The notes: generated by a model not told the origin, from the letters alone. DNA of 64,000 nt from Streptomyces sp. NBC_01707 (GCF_041438805.1 NZ_CP109191.1:62001-126000), one strand, 5' to 3'; shown: positions 15,541-24,792, numbered from the stretch's first letter. Numbers and translations: made by a program.

Positions 15541-15810
15541 ATGTCCGATCCGCTGAGGCGAATTGATGCCCTGGTGGAGGAGGACACCCTCCCCACACCC
15601 CAGGTCCGGCAGCAACTCCGGCTCGCCGCCGGCCTCACCCAGACCGAAGTCGCAGACGCTATCGGCGTCAAGCGCCTCGCGGTCGCACGGTGGGAGGCCG
15701 GGCTCGCCCAGCCTCATCGAGGAAACCGTCGCGCGTACGCGCATCTCCTCCGACGACTGGCCGCGAAACATCCGGACGCCGTCATCGAGGAGGCGCCGGA
15801 TGAGGGATGA
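15541..15810 (+). CDS. Small XRE-family DNA-binding protein
   Basis: A protein of 89 residues from ATG 15541, with GGAGG six bases upstream. Residues ~24-80 form a complete XRE helix-turn-helix (AGLTQTEVADAIGVKRLAVA). It has little beyond the DNA-binding domain. Upstream (15299-15540) an open stretch starting VIRTERVYLIGSPNSP recalls the start of a GIY-YIG nuclease but decays quickly. A 26-codon frame (15800-15880) overlaps its end. It directly precedes the 0.8-kb putative origin region, so control of replication is plausible. Confidence 0.75.
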   Translation: MSDPLRRIDALVEEDTLPTPQVRQQLRLAAGLTQTEVADAIGVKRLAVARWEAGLAQPHRGNRRAYAHLLRRLAAKHPDAVIEEAPDEG

Positions 15811-15880
15811 CCTCGCGGTCCCGGCCGTATTCGGGTACGCCGACTCCACCTTCGCGATCGAGGGGGTCGGGGTGACGTAG

Positions 15881-16693
15881 CCGCCACCGGCCGCGCGCGC
15901 CACTCAGCGGATTAACCACCCGCTCGGCCTCGCGCGGCCCTTCGCTCCGACCGGACTAACCATCCAGGTCGGCCACTCAGTCCCGGTTCGCTCCCGGTCC
16001 TGAGCTGCGGCTCACCGAGCCGCTCATTTTCACCATCGGCCCCTAACCAGGGCCATCAGCACCACCGGTCGCTAACCACGGCCACCACAGCCACAGCAGC
16101 ACCGACCTGCTTTCCTCGCGGGCTCCCACCACAGGGGCTTCGCAATTCAGCAGGACCGAGAAGAGAGGAGAAATCTCCCCCACCCGATCGGTGTCGCCCG
16201 CTTCTCACGAAGGGGGCTACCCAACCCGTCCGCACATCCGGCTCGGCCCGGCCCCGAGGGGCTCTGGTCGGTCCAGCTATATGGAGAGCAGGTCGTTTCT
16301 CATAGTGCACGAGAGTGGTGTCCCCTGTCAGCTCAACTCTGTCCGTTTCACCCCGGTTCGGGGGCTGCGGATTTCCCGCACGACGGGACTGTCGCCCGAT
16401 TCATGCATCTTTGCGCAGTTCGCAGCGGAAGTTTCATTTCCGGTAGGAAGTTACAAGAGCAGCGCTTTCGGGGTGTCGATGAGCGCGGTCGCGGTGTCGG
16501 CCGACCCGCTCGTGCACGCGCGGGTCGGTGCATCGGACGGTGGGGTTCGCGAGGGCGTCGTCTCGTGCGGCGGGACGGGTCTCAAGATTGTTGCCCGCCG
16601 TGTGGGAGCACCGGCTGAGCGGGCTCTGTCCACAGGTGATCTGGTCCATGGTCGCCGGATGGATCATGTTCTGACGTTCCCTTGGGGTGTCCG
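15881..16693. other. Non-coding region upstream of rep, candidate replication origin
   Basis: About 800 bp without a gene, less GC-rich than its surroundings. TAACCA occurs four times (15913, 15957, 16044 and 16073), each after a GC-rich stretch. One DnaA-box-like CTGTCCACA lies at 16626-16634. Origins of Streptomyces linear plasmids usually lie beside or within the rep gene, which makes this the best candidate. The repeats are few and not evenly spaced, so this remains inference. Confidence 0.4.
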
Positions 16694-18886
16694 GTGAGCG
16701 CCATGGCGGCACCGGCCGCTGCTCAGGAGCACTCTCTCTGGGACTCCGTCGACGGGGCCTCGGCCGGGCGTCCGCGGCGTCGGCTGCAGTCGGTTCCGGC
16801 GCAGGCCGGTCCGGTGGCTCGGCTGGAGCTGGGCAACCCGCTCCAGCTGTCGAAGACGATGCGCGCGCGGCTGCTCGCCGCGGTGCGTGCGCTGGTGACG
16901 TCCCCGGCGCTGGCCGGTGCGTCGGACGGCGCCCGGCTGGCCTCGGTGGTGCTGACGGCGAAGTCGAAGGTCCGCGACGACTATCAGGCGTCCATCTGGG
17001 CGGCGGAGCTCGGTCGGTGGCTGGGGGTGTCGCAGTCGACGGTCGCGCACACGGTGCTGCCCGAGCTGCGCGGCGCGGGGCTCCTCGGCTCGAACGTCGC
17101 GACGAATGCCTTCGGGCACGCGACGGGCCTGGAGTGCTGGGTGATCCCGATGTACCGGGCGCAGAAGGCCGGCGACCGGCGGCACGCTCTGGCGCTGTCC
17201 CGCTCGGAGCTGGCGGTGCTGCTCAGCCTGATCGAGGTGCTGTTCGGTCCGGGATGGACGCCGAAGGACAAAGCGCCGGTCCCGGCCGGGCTGCTCGCCG
17301 GGCGTACGGGGCGGGGGGCTGCGACGGATCGGCTCGGGCTGCTGCTGATGGTGCTGACGACGGGGTCGGCGGGCTGGCTGCAGCTCTGCCCCGGGTCCGT
17401 GGACACCGACCGCGGGCGTCCGGCCGCGACCGTCGCGCGGCTGCTGGGCTGCACGGCGGCGGCCGGGGCGAAGGTACTCAAGCGGCTCCAGAAGCACGGC
17501 GTCGCGGAGTTGGTCCGGCAGGAGACCGGCGCGGGTCTGCACGCGCGGTCGCGGGTGCGCCTGGTGCCGGTGGCTGATGCCCATGGGCTGGCCGTACGGG
17601 AGGCCCGCCGGGTGGCGAACGCCGTGTTTTCAGACCTCGCCGGTACTGCATCCGGAGATCTTGAGTCGGTCAAGAGGGGCGAGACCCGTGGGACGACTGG
17701 GGTGGAGGACACCAGGCAGAACAAGAAGGCCGGATCGGCAGACCTCGCCGCAACTGCACAGCACCACGCTCTCCACGCTTCTGTGGTTACTCCTGGTGGG
17801 TCTCTCGCGCTCTCTGGTGGCTTTTCCGGCGAAGGCCGTGGTGGGTCCGGTGAACTGCCGGACCGCGCGTGCGTGCGCCAGGATGGCGGCCCGCTCCGCG
17901 GGGAACAGCGGAAGAAGTCCCCGGTCGTCGAAGGCGTGAAGGGCAGCCGCGGGCCGGTGGCTGGTACCCCGGTGTGGGTCGGGGACGGTGCGGGCCAGGG
18001 CAGACAGCAGCGGGGGAGGGTGCTCCTGCCGCCGGAGGAGCTGCGGGTCGTCCTGGCTCCGGTCGACCTGGTGTGGGCGCGCCTGGAGCGTCCAGCCCGG
18101 AAGTTGGTGGAAGACGCCGCCCGTAGCGAGCTGGACAGGGTGGTCGGGTTCGCCGGTCGTACGGATGCGCCGCGGGTCCTCGCCAACCGGGTCGCCCGGC
18201 GCCTGGAGGAACAGATGCGGCTGGCCGCGCCGATCAAGAGTCCGGTGGGCTGGCTGATCGGCCTAGCGCTGCCCCAGCGTCAGCAGTGCGGCGACGTGCG
18301 GTGCGACGACCGGGTGCTGCTCGACTCCGGGCAGGACTGCCCGCGCTGCGCGGAGAGGCAGGACGACCGCCGCGACCAGCGCCGTGCGGTCGCGGTCGCC
18401 GTCGACGCAGCGATGCCCGGCGCCTCCGAGACCGAGCGCCGCGCGGTCACCGAGCAGCAGCTGCACCAGGACGTGACCGCCAGGGCGTGGGCGAAGGCGC
18501 ACGAGTGGGAGCAGCACCGTTCCCGGCAGGCCGCCGCAGCTCAGGTCCGTGCTGAAGCCGCGGCCGCGCAGTTGGCCGACGACGTCCCGGCCGCGCCGAT
18601 GGTGCCGGTCGTGCTGCCCGCGCCGCGTCCCGTCGCCGCGCCCGACCCGGTCGTCGACGACGTCGACCTGGAGCAGGAGCTCGTCCTCGAGGACCTGACC
18701 CACGAGCACGTCCGCGCCTGGCGAGTGCGGGGATTGAAGGATCACCAGGTGGTGTTCGACCACATCGACCAGTACGGCGAGCCGTCGGCCAGGAGGCTGT
18801 TCAGCCACCAGCTGGTCGACCAAGCTCAGCGCCTGGCGGGCACGCAACACCTGGTCCTCGGGCACACCACCTGGGGGCAGGCATGA
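16694..18886 (+). CDS. Probable plasmid replication initiator with winged helices
   Basis: A protein of 730 residues. GTG 16694 has GGGGT five bases upstream; ATG 16703 and TTG 16682 are alternatives. Residues ~90-130 (LGVSQSTVAHTVLPELRGAG) and ~250-285 (RLLGCTAAAGAKVLKRLQKH) look like two winged helices. The middle is Gly/Ser-rich and probably disordered. Near residue 545 a Cys motif (QDCPRCAERQ) could bind zinc. The gene is coupled to a DUF721/DciA-like gene by a four-base overlap and follows a long non-coding region, the layout of rep modules on actinobacterial linear plasmids. No Rep name is assigned. Confidence 0.65.
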   Translation: MSAMAAPAAAQEHSLWDSVDGASAGRPRRRLQSVPAQAGPVARLELGNPLQLSKTMRARLLAAVRALVTSPALAGASDGARLASVVLTAKSKVRDDYQASIWAAELGRWLGVSQSTVAHTVLPELRGAGLLGSNVATNAFGHATGLECWVIPMYRAQKAGDRRHALALSRSELAVLLSLIEVLFGPGWTPKDKAPVPAGLLAGRTGRGAATDRLGLLLMVLTTGSAGWLQLCPGSVDTDRGRPAATVARLLGCTAAAGAKVLKRLQKHGVAELVRQETGAGLHARSRVRLVPVADAHGLAVREARRVANAVFSDLAGTASGDLESVKRGETRGTTGVEDTRQNKKAGSADLAATAQHHALHASVVTPGGSLALSGGFSGEGRGGSGELPDRACVRQDGGPLRGEQRKKSPVVEGVKGSRGPVAGTPVWVGDGAGQGRQQRGRVLLPPEELRVVLAPVDLVWARLERPARKLVEDAARSELDRVVGFAGRTDAPRVLANRVARRLEEQMRLAAPIKSPVGWLIGLALPQRQQCGDVRCDDRVLLDSGQDCPRCAERQDDRRDQRRAVAVAVDAAMPGASETERRAVTEQQLHQDVTARAWAKAHEWEQHRSRQAAAAQVRAEAAAAQLADDVPAAPMVPVVLPAPRPVAAPDPVVDDVDLEQELVLEDLTHEHVRAWRVRGLKDHQVVFDHIDQYGEPSARRLFSHQLVDQAQRLAGTQHLVLGHTTWGQA

Positions 18887-19692
18887 GCGACGGCGAGGTG
18901 TCCGGGGTCGACCTGGCCCGGGTCGCGCTGCGGTCCGCGATGGAGCAGGCCCGGAAGAACGGCGCCGGCCAGAAGACAAAGAAGAAGCCGCGGCCGGTCC
19001 GTACGGTGCGGCGCGACGGGCGCGAGCCGATGGGCCTGGGCGCGGCGATCGACGCGCTGGTCACCGAGCGGGCCTGGGCGCTCCCGGCCGCCGGCGCTTC
19101 CCTGCGCCAGCGGTGGGCGGCTATCGCCCCCGACCTCGCCGGGCACGTGGCCGCCGTCGGCTTCGATCCGGACTCCGGCCGGCTCACCGTGTGCCCGGAG
19201 TCGTCGGCGTGGGCGACGAAGGCCCGCCTGGAGCAGACCCGCGTCATCGCGGCCGCCAACAAGACAGCGGGCCGCACCGTTGTGCGCGCCCTGCGAATCC
19301 TGCCGCCCGGCGCCGTACCCGCACCGGGTCCGGCAGACGTCGCTCCGGCAGACCCGGCCCCGGCCGCGCCCACCGGTCCGGGGAAGACCATGGAGACGGC
19401 GCGCGAGGGCTACCGCCGCGCGCTCGCCGCGCACCAGGCGGTCGCCGCGCCTCGCCGGGTGGACCCGGGGATCGCGGAGGCGGTGGAGCGGCAGAATTGG
19501 GCGATGCGCGAGCTGAGCCGACGCGCGTTTCCCGAGCCGGAGGCCACCCCGGACGACCAGCCGTCCCTGATCGAGGGCGCCCGCGCCCACCGCTGCCGCA
19601 AAGTCGCCGCCACCTATGCGGCCGCGCTTCGCCGCGCCCGTGGCGAGCGCGCTCAGCAGGCCGAAGCGGAGCCGCTGGGTCGTACGGCATGA
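18883..19692 (+). CDS. DUF721/DciA-like protein, candidate helicase loader
   Basis: A protein of 269 residues whose ATG overlaps the rep stop (ATGA). Residues ~60-145 match the DUF721 pattern: RQRWAAIAPDLAGHV, then a hydrophobic strand with GRLTVCPESSAWATKARLEQ. DciA proteins of this family load the replicative helicase DnaB in most bacteria. Chromosomal actinobacterial copies lie near dnaA-gyrB. This copy sits on a plasmid behind a Rep-like gene. Its N-terminus is basic and its C-terminal ~60 residues (RRAFPEPEATPDDQP...) are present again as a relic at 21966-22184. Family assignment is good; the loader role on this replicon is inferred. Confidence 0.82.
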   Translation: MSDGEVSGVDLARVALRSAMEQARKNGAGQKTKKKPRPVRTVRRDGREPMGLGAAIDALVTERAWALPAAGASLRQRWAAIAPDLAGHVAAVGFDPDSGRLTVCPESSAWATKARLEQTRVIAAANKTAGRTVVRALRILPPGAVPAPGPADVAPADPAPAAPTGPGKTMETAREGYRRALAAHQAVAAPRRVDPGIAEAVERQNWAMRELSRRAFPEPEATPDDQPSLIEGARAHRCRKVAATYAAALRRARGERAQQAEAEPLGRTA

Positions 19693-19864
19693 GGCTGTCG
19701 GAGTTACCAAGGGCGTCTTCCTGGGCGAGGTTCGCAGGTCGGAGATAGCCAATGGGTAGGCGGTGTTGGGGTGGTTGGATGGCCGGGTGTCAACGCCCGT
19801 TCCGGTTCGTTGAACATGCCGTCCCGCGTCTGGTGGGAGCGGTTGGACGGCGGGGAGGTAACTG

Positions 19865-20611
19865 ATGAGCGATCGAAGCGCAATTGAGTGGACCGAGGCG
19901 ACGTGGAATCCGACGACAGGATGTGACCGGGTTTCTTCCGGGTGCGACAACTGCTACGCGCTGACGTTGGCCAAGCGGTTAAAGGCGATGGGGGCGGCGA
20001 AGTATCAGAATGACGGGGACCCGCGTACGTCGGGGCCGGGATTTGATCTGACCGTGCATCCCGATGCGCTGGATGTTCCGTACGGGTGGAAGAGCCCGCG
20101 GACGGTGTTCGTGAACTCCATGTCGGATCTGTTCCATGCCCGGGTGCCACTGGACTTCGTACGGCAGGTCTTCGAGGTCATGGCGGACACGCCGCAGCAT
20201 ACGTACCAAGTGCTGACCAAGCGGGCCCGCCGCCTGCGGCAGGTTGCCGACCAACTGGTGTGGCCGGGGAACCTCTGGATGGGTGTCTCGGTGGAAACGG
20301 CGAAGGAACTTCTCCGGGTTGATGATCTGCGGCAGGTGCCCGCCGCAGTCCGGTTCCTGTCCTGTGAGCCGCTGCTGGGTCCGCTGGACGGGCTGAACCT
20401 GGACGGCATCCACTGGGTGATCGCCGGCGGCGAGTCCGGCCCGCGGCACCGGCCGATGGAAGAAGCCTGGGCGACCCAGATCCGTGATCTGTGCCTGGAC
20501 GAGCAGGTCGCCTTCTTCTTCAAGCAGTGGGGCGGCCACACGCCTAAGGCCGGCGGCCGCACCCTGCAAGGCCGTACCTGGGATCAGATGCCTGCGTTTA
20601 CCGACGCCTGA
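19865..20611 (+). CDS. DUF5131 (phage Gp37/Gp68-like) three-Cys-motif protein
   Basis: A protein of 248 residues from ATG 19865, with GGGGAGG upstream. It opens with the family signature SAIEWTEATWNPTTGCDRVS and has Cys20, Cys27 and Cys30 in C-x6-C-x2-CY spacing. Later blocks NSMSDLFHARVP, TYQVLTKRARRL, WMGVSVET and WVIAGGESGP are typical of Gp37/Gp68 proteins, which resemble radical-SAM barrels. Members occur next to TcmP partner proteins, as here, where the tcmP gene ends 6 bp away on the opposite strand. The pair is found on phages and mobile elements; its activity has not been established to my knowledge. Confidence 0.9.
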   Translation: MSDRSAIEWTEATWNPTTGCDRVSSGCDNCYALTLAKRLKAMGAAKYQNDGDPRTSGPGFDLTVHPDALDVPYGWKSPRTVFVNSMSDLFHARVPLDFVRQVFEVMADTPQHTYQVLTKRARRLRQVADQLVWPGNLWMGVSVETAKELLRVDDLRQVPAAVRFLSCEPLLGPLDGLNLDGIHWVIAGGESGPRHRPMEEAWATQIRDLCLDEQVAFFFKQWGGHTPKAGGRTLQGRTWDQMPAFTDA

Positions 20612-20617
20612 CGGTTT

Positions 20618-21781
20618 TCACCGAGGGGGTTCCACGATGAGTTCGTGGGTTCTCCCTCCAATGCCCGTGCTGGCCGTCCGGCCGCTGCTGTGCAGCAGCT
20701 TGACGGCTTTGCGCGCAGCGGGTTCGGTGACCTGTCCGTAGTAGTCGCCGAAAACGTCCAGCGTGTGGTTGAGCAGTTTGAAGGGCCGTTGCTGCCGGTG
20801 CAGGATCTGTTCCATGTTGTCGGCCATGGCGGGCACGGCAGCGTCAGTGACCTCCTGCGGGTCCGGGCGGACCACCGAGGTAGCGGAGAAAAGAGCGTCC
20901 GGGTCTTCCCGTTCCTCCTTGATCTCAAGTCCCTCCCACCACGCGTCCCGAGCCCGAGCGACGGCGTCGCCGAAGAACCACAGGCCGTGCTCGCTGCGGG
21001 TGCCGAAGACCAGGTGGTACACCGCCTTCTGCCCCGGCTTTCTGGCGACTGGCACCGACTGCACGAACATGCCGGTCTTCTCCCTCAGCCGCTGGGCGTA
21101 CTGGGCGGCCACGACCTCGTCCACGTCCGCTTCGGCTGGCTCGTCCGGCCGGAAATACTCACGCCACCACCGGCCGCCGCACGCCTCATCAAAGCGCTCG
21201 GAGGAGCGTTCCAGACCGCGGGCGGACCGGGCATTGCCTCCCAGGCGCCGTACCGCGTCCATGCTGAAGTTCATCAAGAACTCGGTCGGCTGCCAGAGCC
21301 GCGGAATACTGCGCCGCTGGTTCAGCGTCTGAACGATCCGGTCGAATGGCAGCCCCAGGCCGCACGGATCAAGGAACAGGAACAGCGGGAGCCCGTCGGC
21401 AACCCGCAGCACCTCGCCCAGAACTCCGTCCACGTCACCGCAGTGCACCCGCGCGTCCACGCCCAAGGCGCGGTAGTGGGCAGCGACCTGGTCCAGACGG
21501 GCAACGGAATCGGGTTTCTGTTCCACGAAGAAGCAGTTCCATAACAGCGCGTTCTTCTCCAGGTGATGAGCGGCCACCTGCATCGCGATCTCCGCAGAGC
21601 CGCGGTCGCCGCTCTCGTACCGCCCCTCGCCCGCATAGCCGTCGAGGTACACGACCTGGTGCCGACCACGCGAGCCGGTCATCCCGCCGAAGCGGGGAAT
21701 GTACTGGCCCAGCAACTTGTGCTTGAGAACACTCGGCAGCGCCTGCGAGGCCCAATAGTCCTTGTCCGTACCCGTTGCCAT
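20618..21781 (-). CDS. tcmP: Three-Cys-motif partner protein TcmP
   Basis: A protein of 387 residues from ATG 21781, with GGGGAGAAG upstream. The TcmP hallmarks YLDGYAGEGRYESG (about residues 45-58) and LFLFLDPCGLGLPF (about 130-143) are clear, followed by a long alpha/beta region ending in THELIVEPPR. TcmP is named for its constant association with three-Cys-motif DUF5131 proteins. The GYAG and LDP blocks resemble methyltransferase-like or nuclease-like cores, but no reaction is proven. It converges on the DUF5131 gene with a 6-bp gap, so the two are expressed from opposite ends. Confidence 0.9.
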   Translation of the reverse strand: MATGTDKDYWASQALPSVLKHKLLGQYIPRFGGMTGSRGRHQVVYLDGYAGEGRYESGDRGSAEIAMQVAAHHLEKNALLWNCFFVEQKPDSVARLDQVAAHYRALGVDARVHCGDVDGVLGEVLRVADGLPLFLFLDPCGLGLPFDRIVQTLNQRRSIPRLWQPTEFLMNFSMDAVRRLGGNARSARGLERSSERFDEACGGRWWREYFRPDEPAEADVDEVVAAQYAQRLREKTGMFVQSVPVARKPGQKAVYHLVFGTRSEHGLWFFGDAVARARDAWWEGLEIKEEREDPDALFSATSVVRPDPQEVTDAAVPAMADNMEQILHRQQRPFKLLNHTLDVFGDYYGQVTEPAARKAVKLLHSSGRTASTGIGGRTHELIVEPPR

Positions 21782-21965
21782 GGCTTCTCCCCCCACCCCG
21801 GAATCCACTGCGATAACCGATATTGCGGTAAGCATCACGCACCGTAAAGAGGGCGCCAGGTGCTGGCTACCGGACTGAGGAGCATGGGCCTGTCCGGAAG
21901 AACGGCGGAGCGCCGGGGAATCTCTTCGTCCAGGTGCACAGCGGCCGACGGCCGTAGGGCGGACC

Positions 21966-22184
21966 CTGGTTCGCGAGGAGTTGAGCCAGTGGGCGTTCCC
22001 GGAGCCGGAGACCGTGCCGAAGGATGCGCCAGCCCCCTTCGCCGCGGCCCGCGTCCAGCGCCGCCGTGAAGCCGCCGCCACCGAGGCGGCCACCCTTCGG
22101 CGGGCGCGAGCCGAGCGCGCTGCCCAGCAGGCTGGAACCGCGGCCGTTGTCGCGCACCCTGTCCCGGTGCGCACGACGGCTTGA
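21966..22184 (+). pseudogene. 3' fragment of a second DUF721/DciA-like gene
   Basis: The frame reads ...REELSQWAFPEPETVPKD and RRREAAATEAATLRRARAER, which aligns with the C-terminus of the gene at 18883-19692 (MRELSRRAFPEPEATPDD and CRKVAATYAAALRRARGER). Nothing of the DUF721 core precedes it. It lies just beyond the tcmP start, so the DUF5131/TcmP pair is bracketed by the intact gene and this relic. Confidence 0.7.
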
Positions 22185-22253
22185 TCCCAGCGATGACCTG
22201 TTGGACCAACGCCCGAACTGACACGATGAGTTGGGACGGAAAGGTGGGGGTTC

Positions 22254-23642
22254 GTGCAGGGTGACAGGCGGCAAATTCAGACGGCGGTGATGGGAAGTGC
22301 GAACTCAGAGGAGCCGCTGATGCTGCCGCTGGAGGCGATCGAGCTGGACGCCTTCCGCCGGCGGCACGGTGACGACACGTTCTGGTGCGGACTGCTGCTC
22401 GGCGGCTGCGGCGGTCAGCTGACGACGAAGCTCTACACCGACCGCGTGTGCCACTTCGCTCACCACCCGGGCCCGGACGGACTGCCTCACGTCTGTGGAC
22501 GGCGTGCCCGGGGCGTTGCCAGCGCCGACCACTTGTACGTGAAGTCTGCGGCCGCGGCCTGGTTCCGGGGCCGCGGCGATCAGGCCGACTTCGACTTCGC
22601 CCGGCCGGACGGCGCGGCGATCGGCTCCGTGGTCGACATCCGGTTCAAGGCACGTGGGCTGCGCGTGCACCTGGACCGGGCGGTGGAGCCCATGTGGGAC
22701 GAGGATGGCCTGGAGCCGGTGCTCGGGGTCTCGGTGCCGGTGGACCAGGAAACGCTGATCCGCCGCTGGTATGTCCACCGCATCCGGCTAAACAGCGAGG
22801 GCACTGCCCGCAGGGTCAGCATCGGCACCGAGGCGTTCGCGCGGCCGACCGAGTGGTTCGGTCTGGACGAGTGCGAGATGACGGAGCGGGGGCTGTCGAC
22901 ACCGATGGTGGAGCAGATCGTCCGTTCGCGCAGCACGCCGCCCCCGTCCCGGTGGACCGCCGTGGAGACCAAGAAGCGTGTGCCCAGTACCGAGGCGCGC
23001 CGCCGCCTTCTGTTCTTCCACCTTGACAAGGCGGTGACCGCACGGGACACCAAGCAAGTCCGTCGGCTACTGAACCGCGCCAAGGTGGCCGCAGGCAGCG
23101 GCCGGACCGAGAAAGAAAACAACATCGCGGATGCAGCCGCTGACTACCTTGCCGAGCGCATTCAAAACAGAAGGAACCGGGCGACAGCCCGGAAGAGCAA
23201 CGCGGAGGTCACAAACGAGGCGGAGGCCACGGTCGAACGCCCCCGGCCGACGCGGACGGTTCCTCTGCACGAGAAGGTTGCCCGGCGGTTCTGGATCCGC
23301 CGGGCCTGCCCTGTCTGTAACGCCCGGCCCGGCCAAGTATGCGTCGAACAAGGCGAGGACGGCGGCAAGGGTGTCCAGCGGAAGCACGGCCACGATGAGC
23401 GAATCATGTCCATCGTGAAGGAACGCGAGGCGGCCGCGAAAGCCAAAGCGGCGCAGCGGGCGGAAGACCAGCGAACGCTCCGCGGGACCGCGAGCATGGT
23501 GCCCGGCTTCCGGCTGCTCAACGTCCCGTGCCCCGTGTGTCACGCCAGACCTGATCAGGAATGTGCACTGACTGTGGGAGTTCACCAGTTGAGGAAAGAC
23601 ATCCTCTTCCGTCGGCTTCGCGGCAGCGGCCACCGTCGGTAA
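22254..23642 (+). CDS. CoiA-like protein with C-terminal zinc fingers
   Basis: A protein of 462 residues from GTG 22254 (GGTGGGGG upstream); ATG 22290 is possible. Residues ~45-115 match the CoiA competence family: CGLLLGGCGGQLTTK, CHFAHHPG, then HLYVKSAAAAWF. A nuclease-like strand follows (VVDIRFKARG). The C-terminal third has two similar fingers, CPVCNARPGQVC and CPVCHARPDQEC, each followed by conserved His residues. CoiA acts in recombination of incoming single strands in competent bacteria. On a conjugative element it could process transferred DNA. Function here is inferred. Confidence 0.75.
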   Translation: MQGDRRQIQTAVMGSANSEEPLMLPLEAIELDAFRRRHGDDTFWCGLLLGGCGGQLTTKLYTDRVCHFAHHPGPDGLPHVCGRRARGVASADHLYVKSAAAAWFRGRGDQADFDFARPDGAAIGSVVDIRFKARGLRVHLDRAVEPMWDEDGLEPVLGVSVPVDQETLIRRWYVHRIRLNSEGTARRVSIGTEAFARPTEWFGLDECEMTERGLSTPMVEQIVRSRSTPPPSRWTAVETKKRVPSTEARRRLLFFHLDKAVTARDTKQVRRLLNRAKVAAGSGRTEKENNIADAAADYLAERIQNRRNRATARKSNAEVTNEAEATVERPRPTRTVPLHEKVARRFWIRRACPVCNARPGQVCVEQGEDGGKGVQRKHGHDERIMSIVKEREAAAKAKAAQRAEDQRTLRGTASMVPGFRLLNVPCPVCHARPDQECALTVGVHQLRKDILFRRLRGSGHRR

Positions 23643-23993
23643 CCCAGCCAGTCTGAGCAGGCAGACGGCTCTCTGCCGCCAGTTGCCGGGGTAGCTCGGG
23701 GATAGAGGAGGCTGCGCTCTTGCGACTACCACCGCGTCGGAGACTTGGCTGTGTCCGGCGTGGCCGTTCTCCGCCCGGTGGGCGGCCAACTCGCCGGTGG
23801 AGGCCATACTGGTACGCAGCCAGCTGACCGTCCATCCCGGCTCGCCAGATACGGTCCAGCCGCTGGCGCCGGGCGAGCGGCGTGCCCGCGTCAACCGTTG
23901 AGGTGCTGTCCTGGGTGCCCGGCTCTTGATGATGGCTAGTGCTGTGACCGCATAGGTTCGCCGACATCGTCAGGCTGCAGGCCATCACATGAT

Positions 23994-24023
23994 TTGAGCA
24001 TGCTCAATTTTGAGCGCGTTCAA
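23994..24023. promoter_or_regulatory. Tandem 14-bp palindromes
   Basis: TTGAGCATGCTCAA (23994-24007) is a perfect palindrome; TTGAGCGCGTTCAA (24010-24023) is nearly so. They are two bases apart with centres 16 bp apart. TATAGT follows directly at 24024 and could be a -10 box. This looks like a dimer-pair operator for a TetR/MarR/GntR-type repressor controlling the 24093 gene. Confidence 0.55.
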
Positions 24024-24092
24024 TATAGTGTGGGGCGAGCCAACGGGGCCTGGTCGCGGGCGGCTGCCCGTGCGTGTGGGGGAGGGATCTGC

Positions 24093-24530
24093 GTGGTCCG
24101 ACAGATCTGGCGGTCGGCTGCCTTCACGGCGGTGGCGATCGCACTGACAGTGTCGTGCGGCTTGGCGGCGGCGATCTACGCAACCGAGATATCAGCGGAT
24201 CAGCTTGCGGGGCGATGGACCAACGAGGCGGGGACATCCTTGACCTTCCACGCGGATCACACCTTCACCAGCGAAAACTTCGACAAGTTGCCCGTCGCGT
24301 CTGACTGCACCCACCCTTCGGACCTGTCGTCCGGCAGTTGGGTGTTCTACTCCGAGACCAGCGCTGACGAGACCGCCTCACGCGGCACCGTGCTGTCCCT
24401 GACCTTCTCGGCCGACGACTGCAGGGTGGACACTTACCTCTTCGGCGACGAAGACGACCCTTCGATGTGCCCCACCGCAGACCCAGATGAAGGCTGCGAT
24501 TCAATCGGCTATCTCCACCGAACCAAGTAG
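24093..24530 (+). CDS. Membrane-anchored or secreted hypothetical protein
   Basis: A protein of 145 residues from GTG 24093, with GGGGAGGG upstream. Residues ~8-30 (FTAVAIALTVSCGLAAAIYA) form a signal or anchor helix; the Cys does not give a good lipobox. The exported part (LAGRWTNEAGTSLTFHADHTF) resembles small lipocalin-like or calycin-like beta proteins, and has four cysteines that could form disulfides. Tandem palindromes lie upstream, suggesting regulated expression. The gene sits within the inverted repeats of the IS630 element. Confidence 0.65.
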   Translation: MVRQIWRSAAFTAVAIALTVSCGLAAAIYATEISADQLAGRWTNEAGTSLTFHADHTFTSENFDKLPVASDCTHPSDLSSGSWVFYSETSADETASRGTVLSLTFSADDCRVDTYLFGDEDDPSMCPTADPDEGCDSIGYLHRTK

Positions 24531-24792
24531 GCCACGAAACAAGCCACTTGCTACGAATCCATCCATACGTGGCCGGGCAGCGCCAGCGCACCCGCTGCCA
24601 TAGACACCCCAGCCTCAATTTGCTGGCTCTCCAACGCCCTCTGCAGCGCTAGGACCGCAAACGTTCACGGTGTCGGATGGGGTTCGACCGAACGGCGTGA
24701 GCGGTCGTGAGGCTTTGGCACTGATGGTGTCTGGACACCTGTGCGGGTGGCAGCATCGTCTCGTGATCACTCGTGTTGAAGAGGGCGAAGCT

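Noticed and set aside
16682..16693. TTG 16682 as the rep start
   Set aside because: GTG 16694 has a better spaced GGGGT site; the difference is only four residues.
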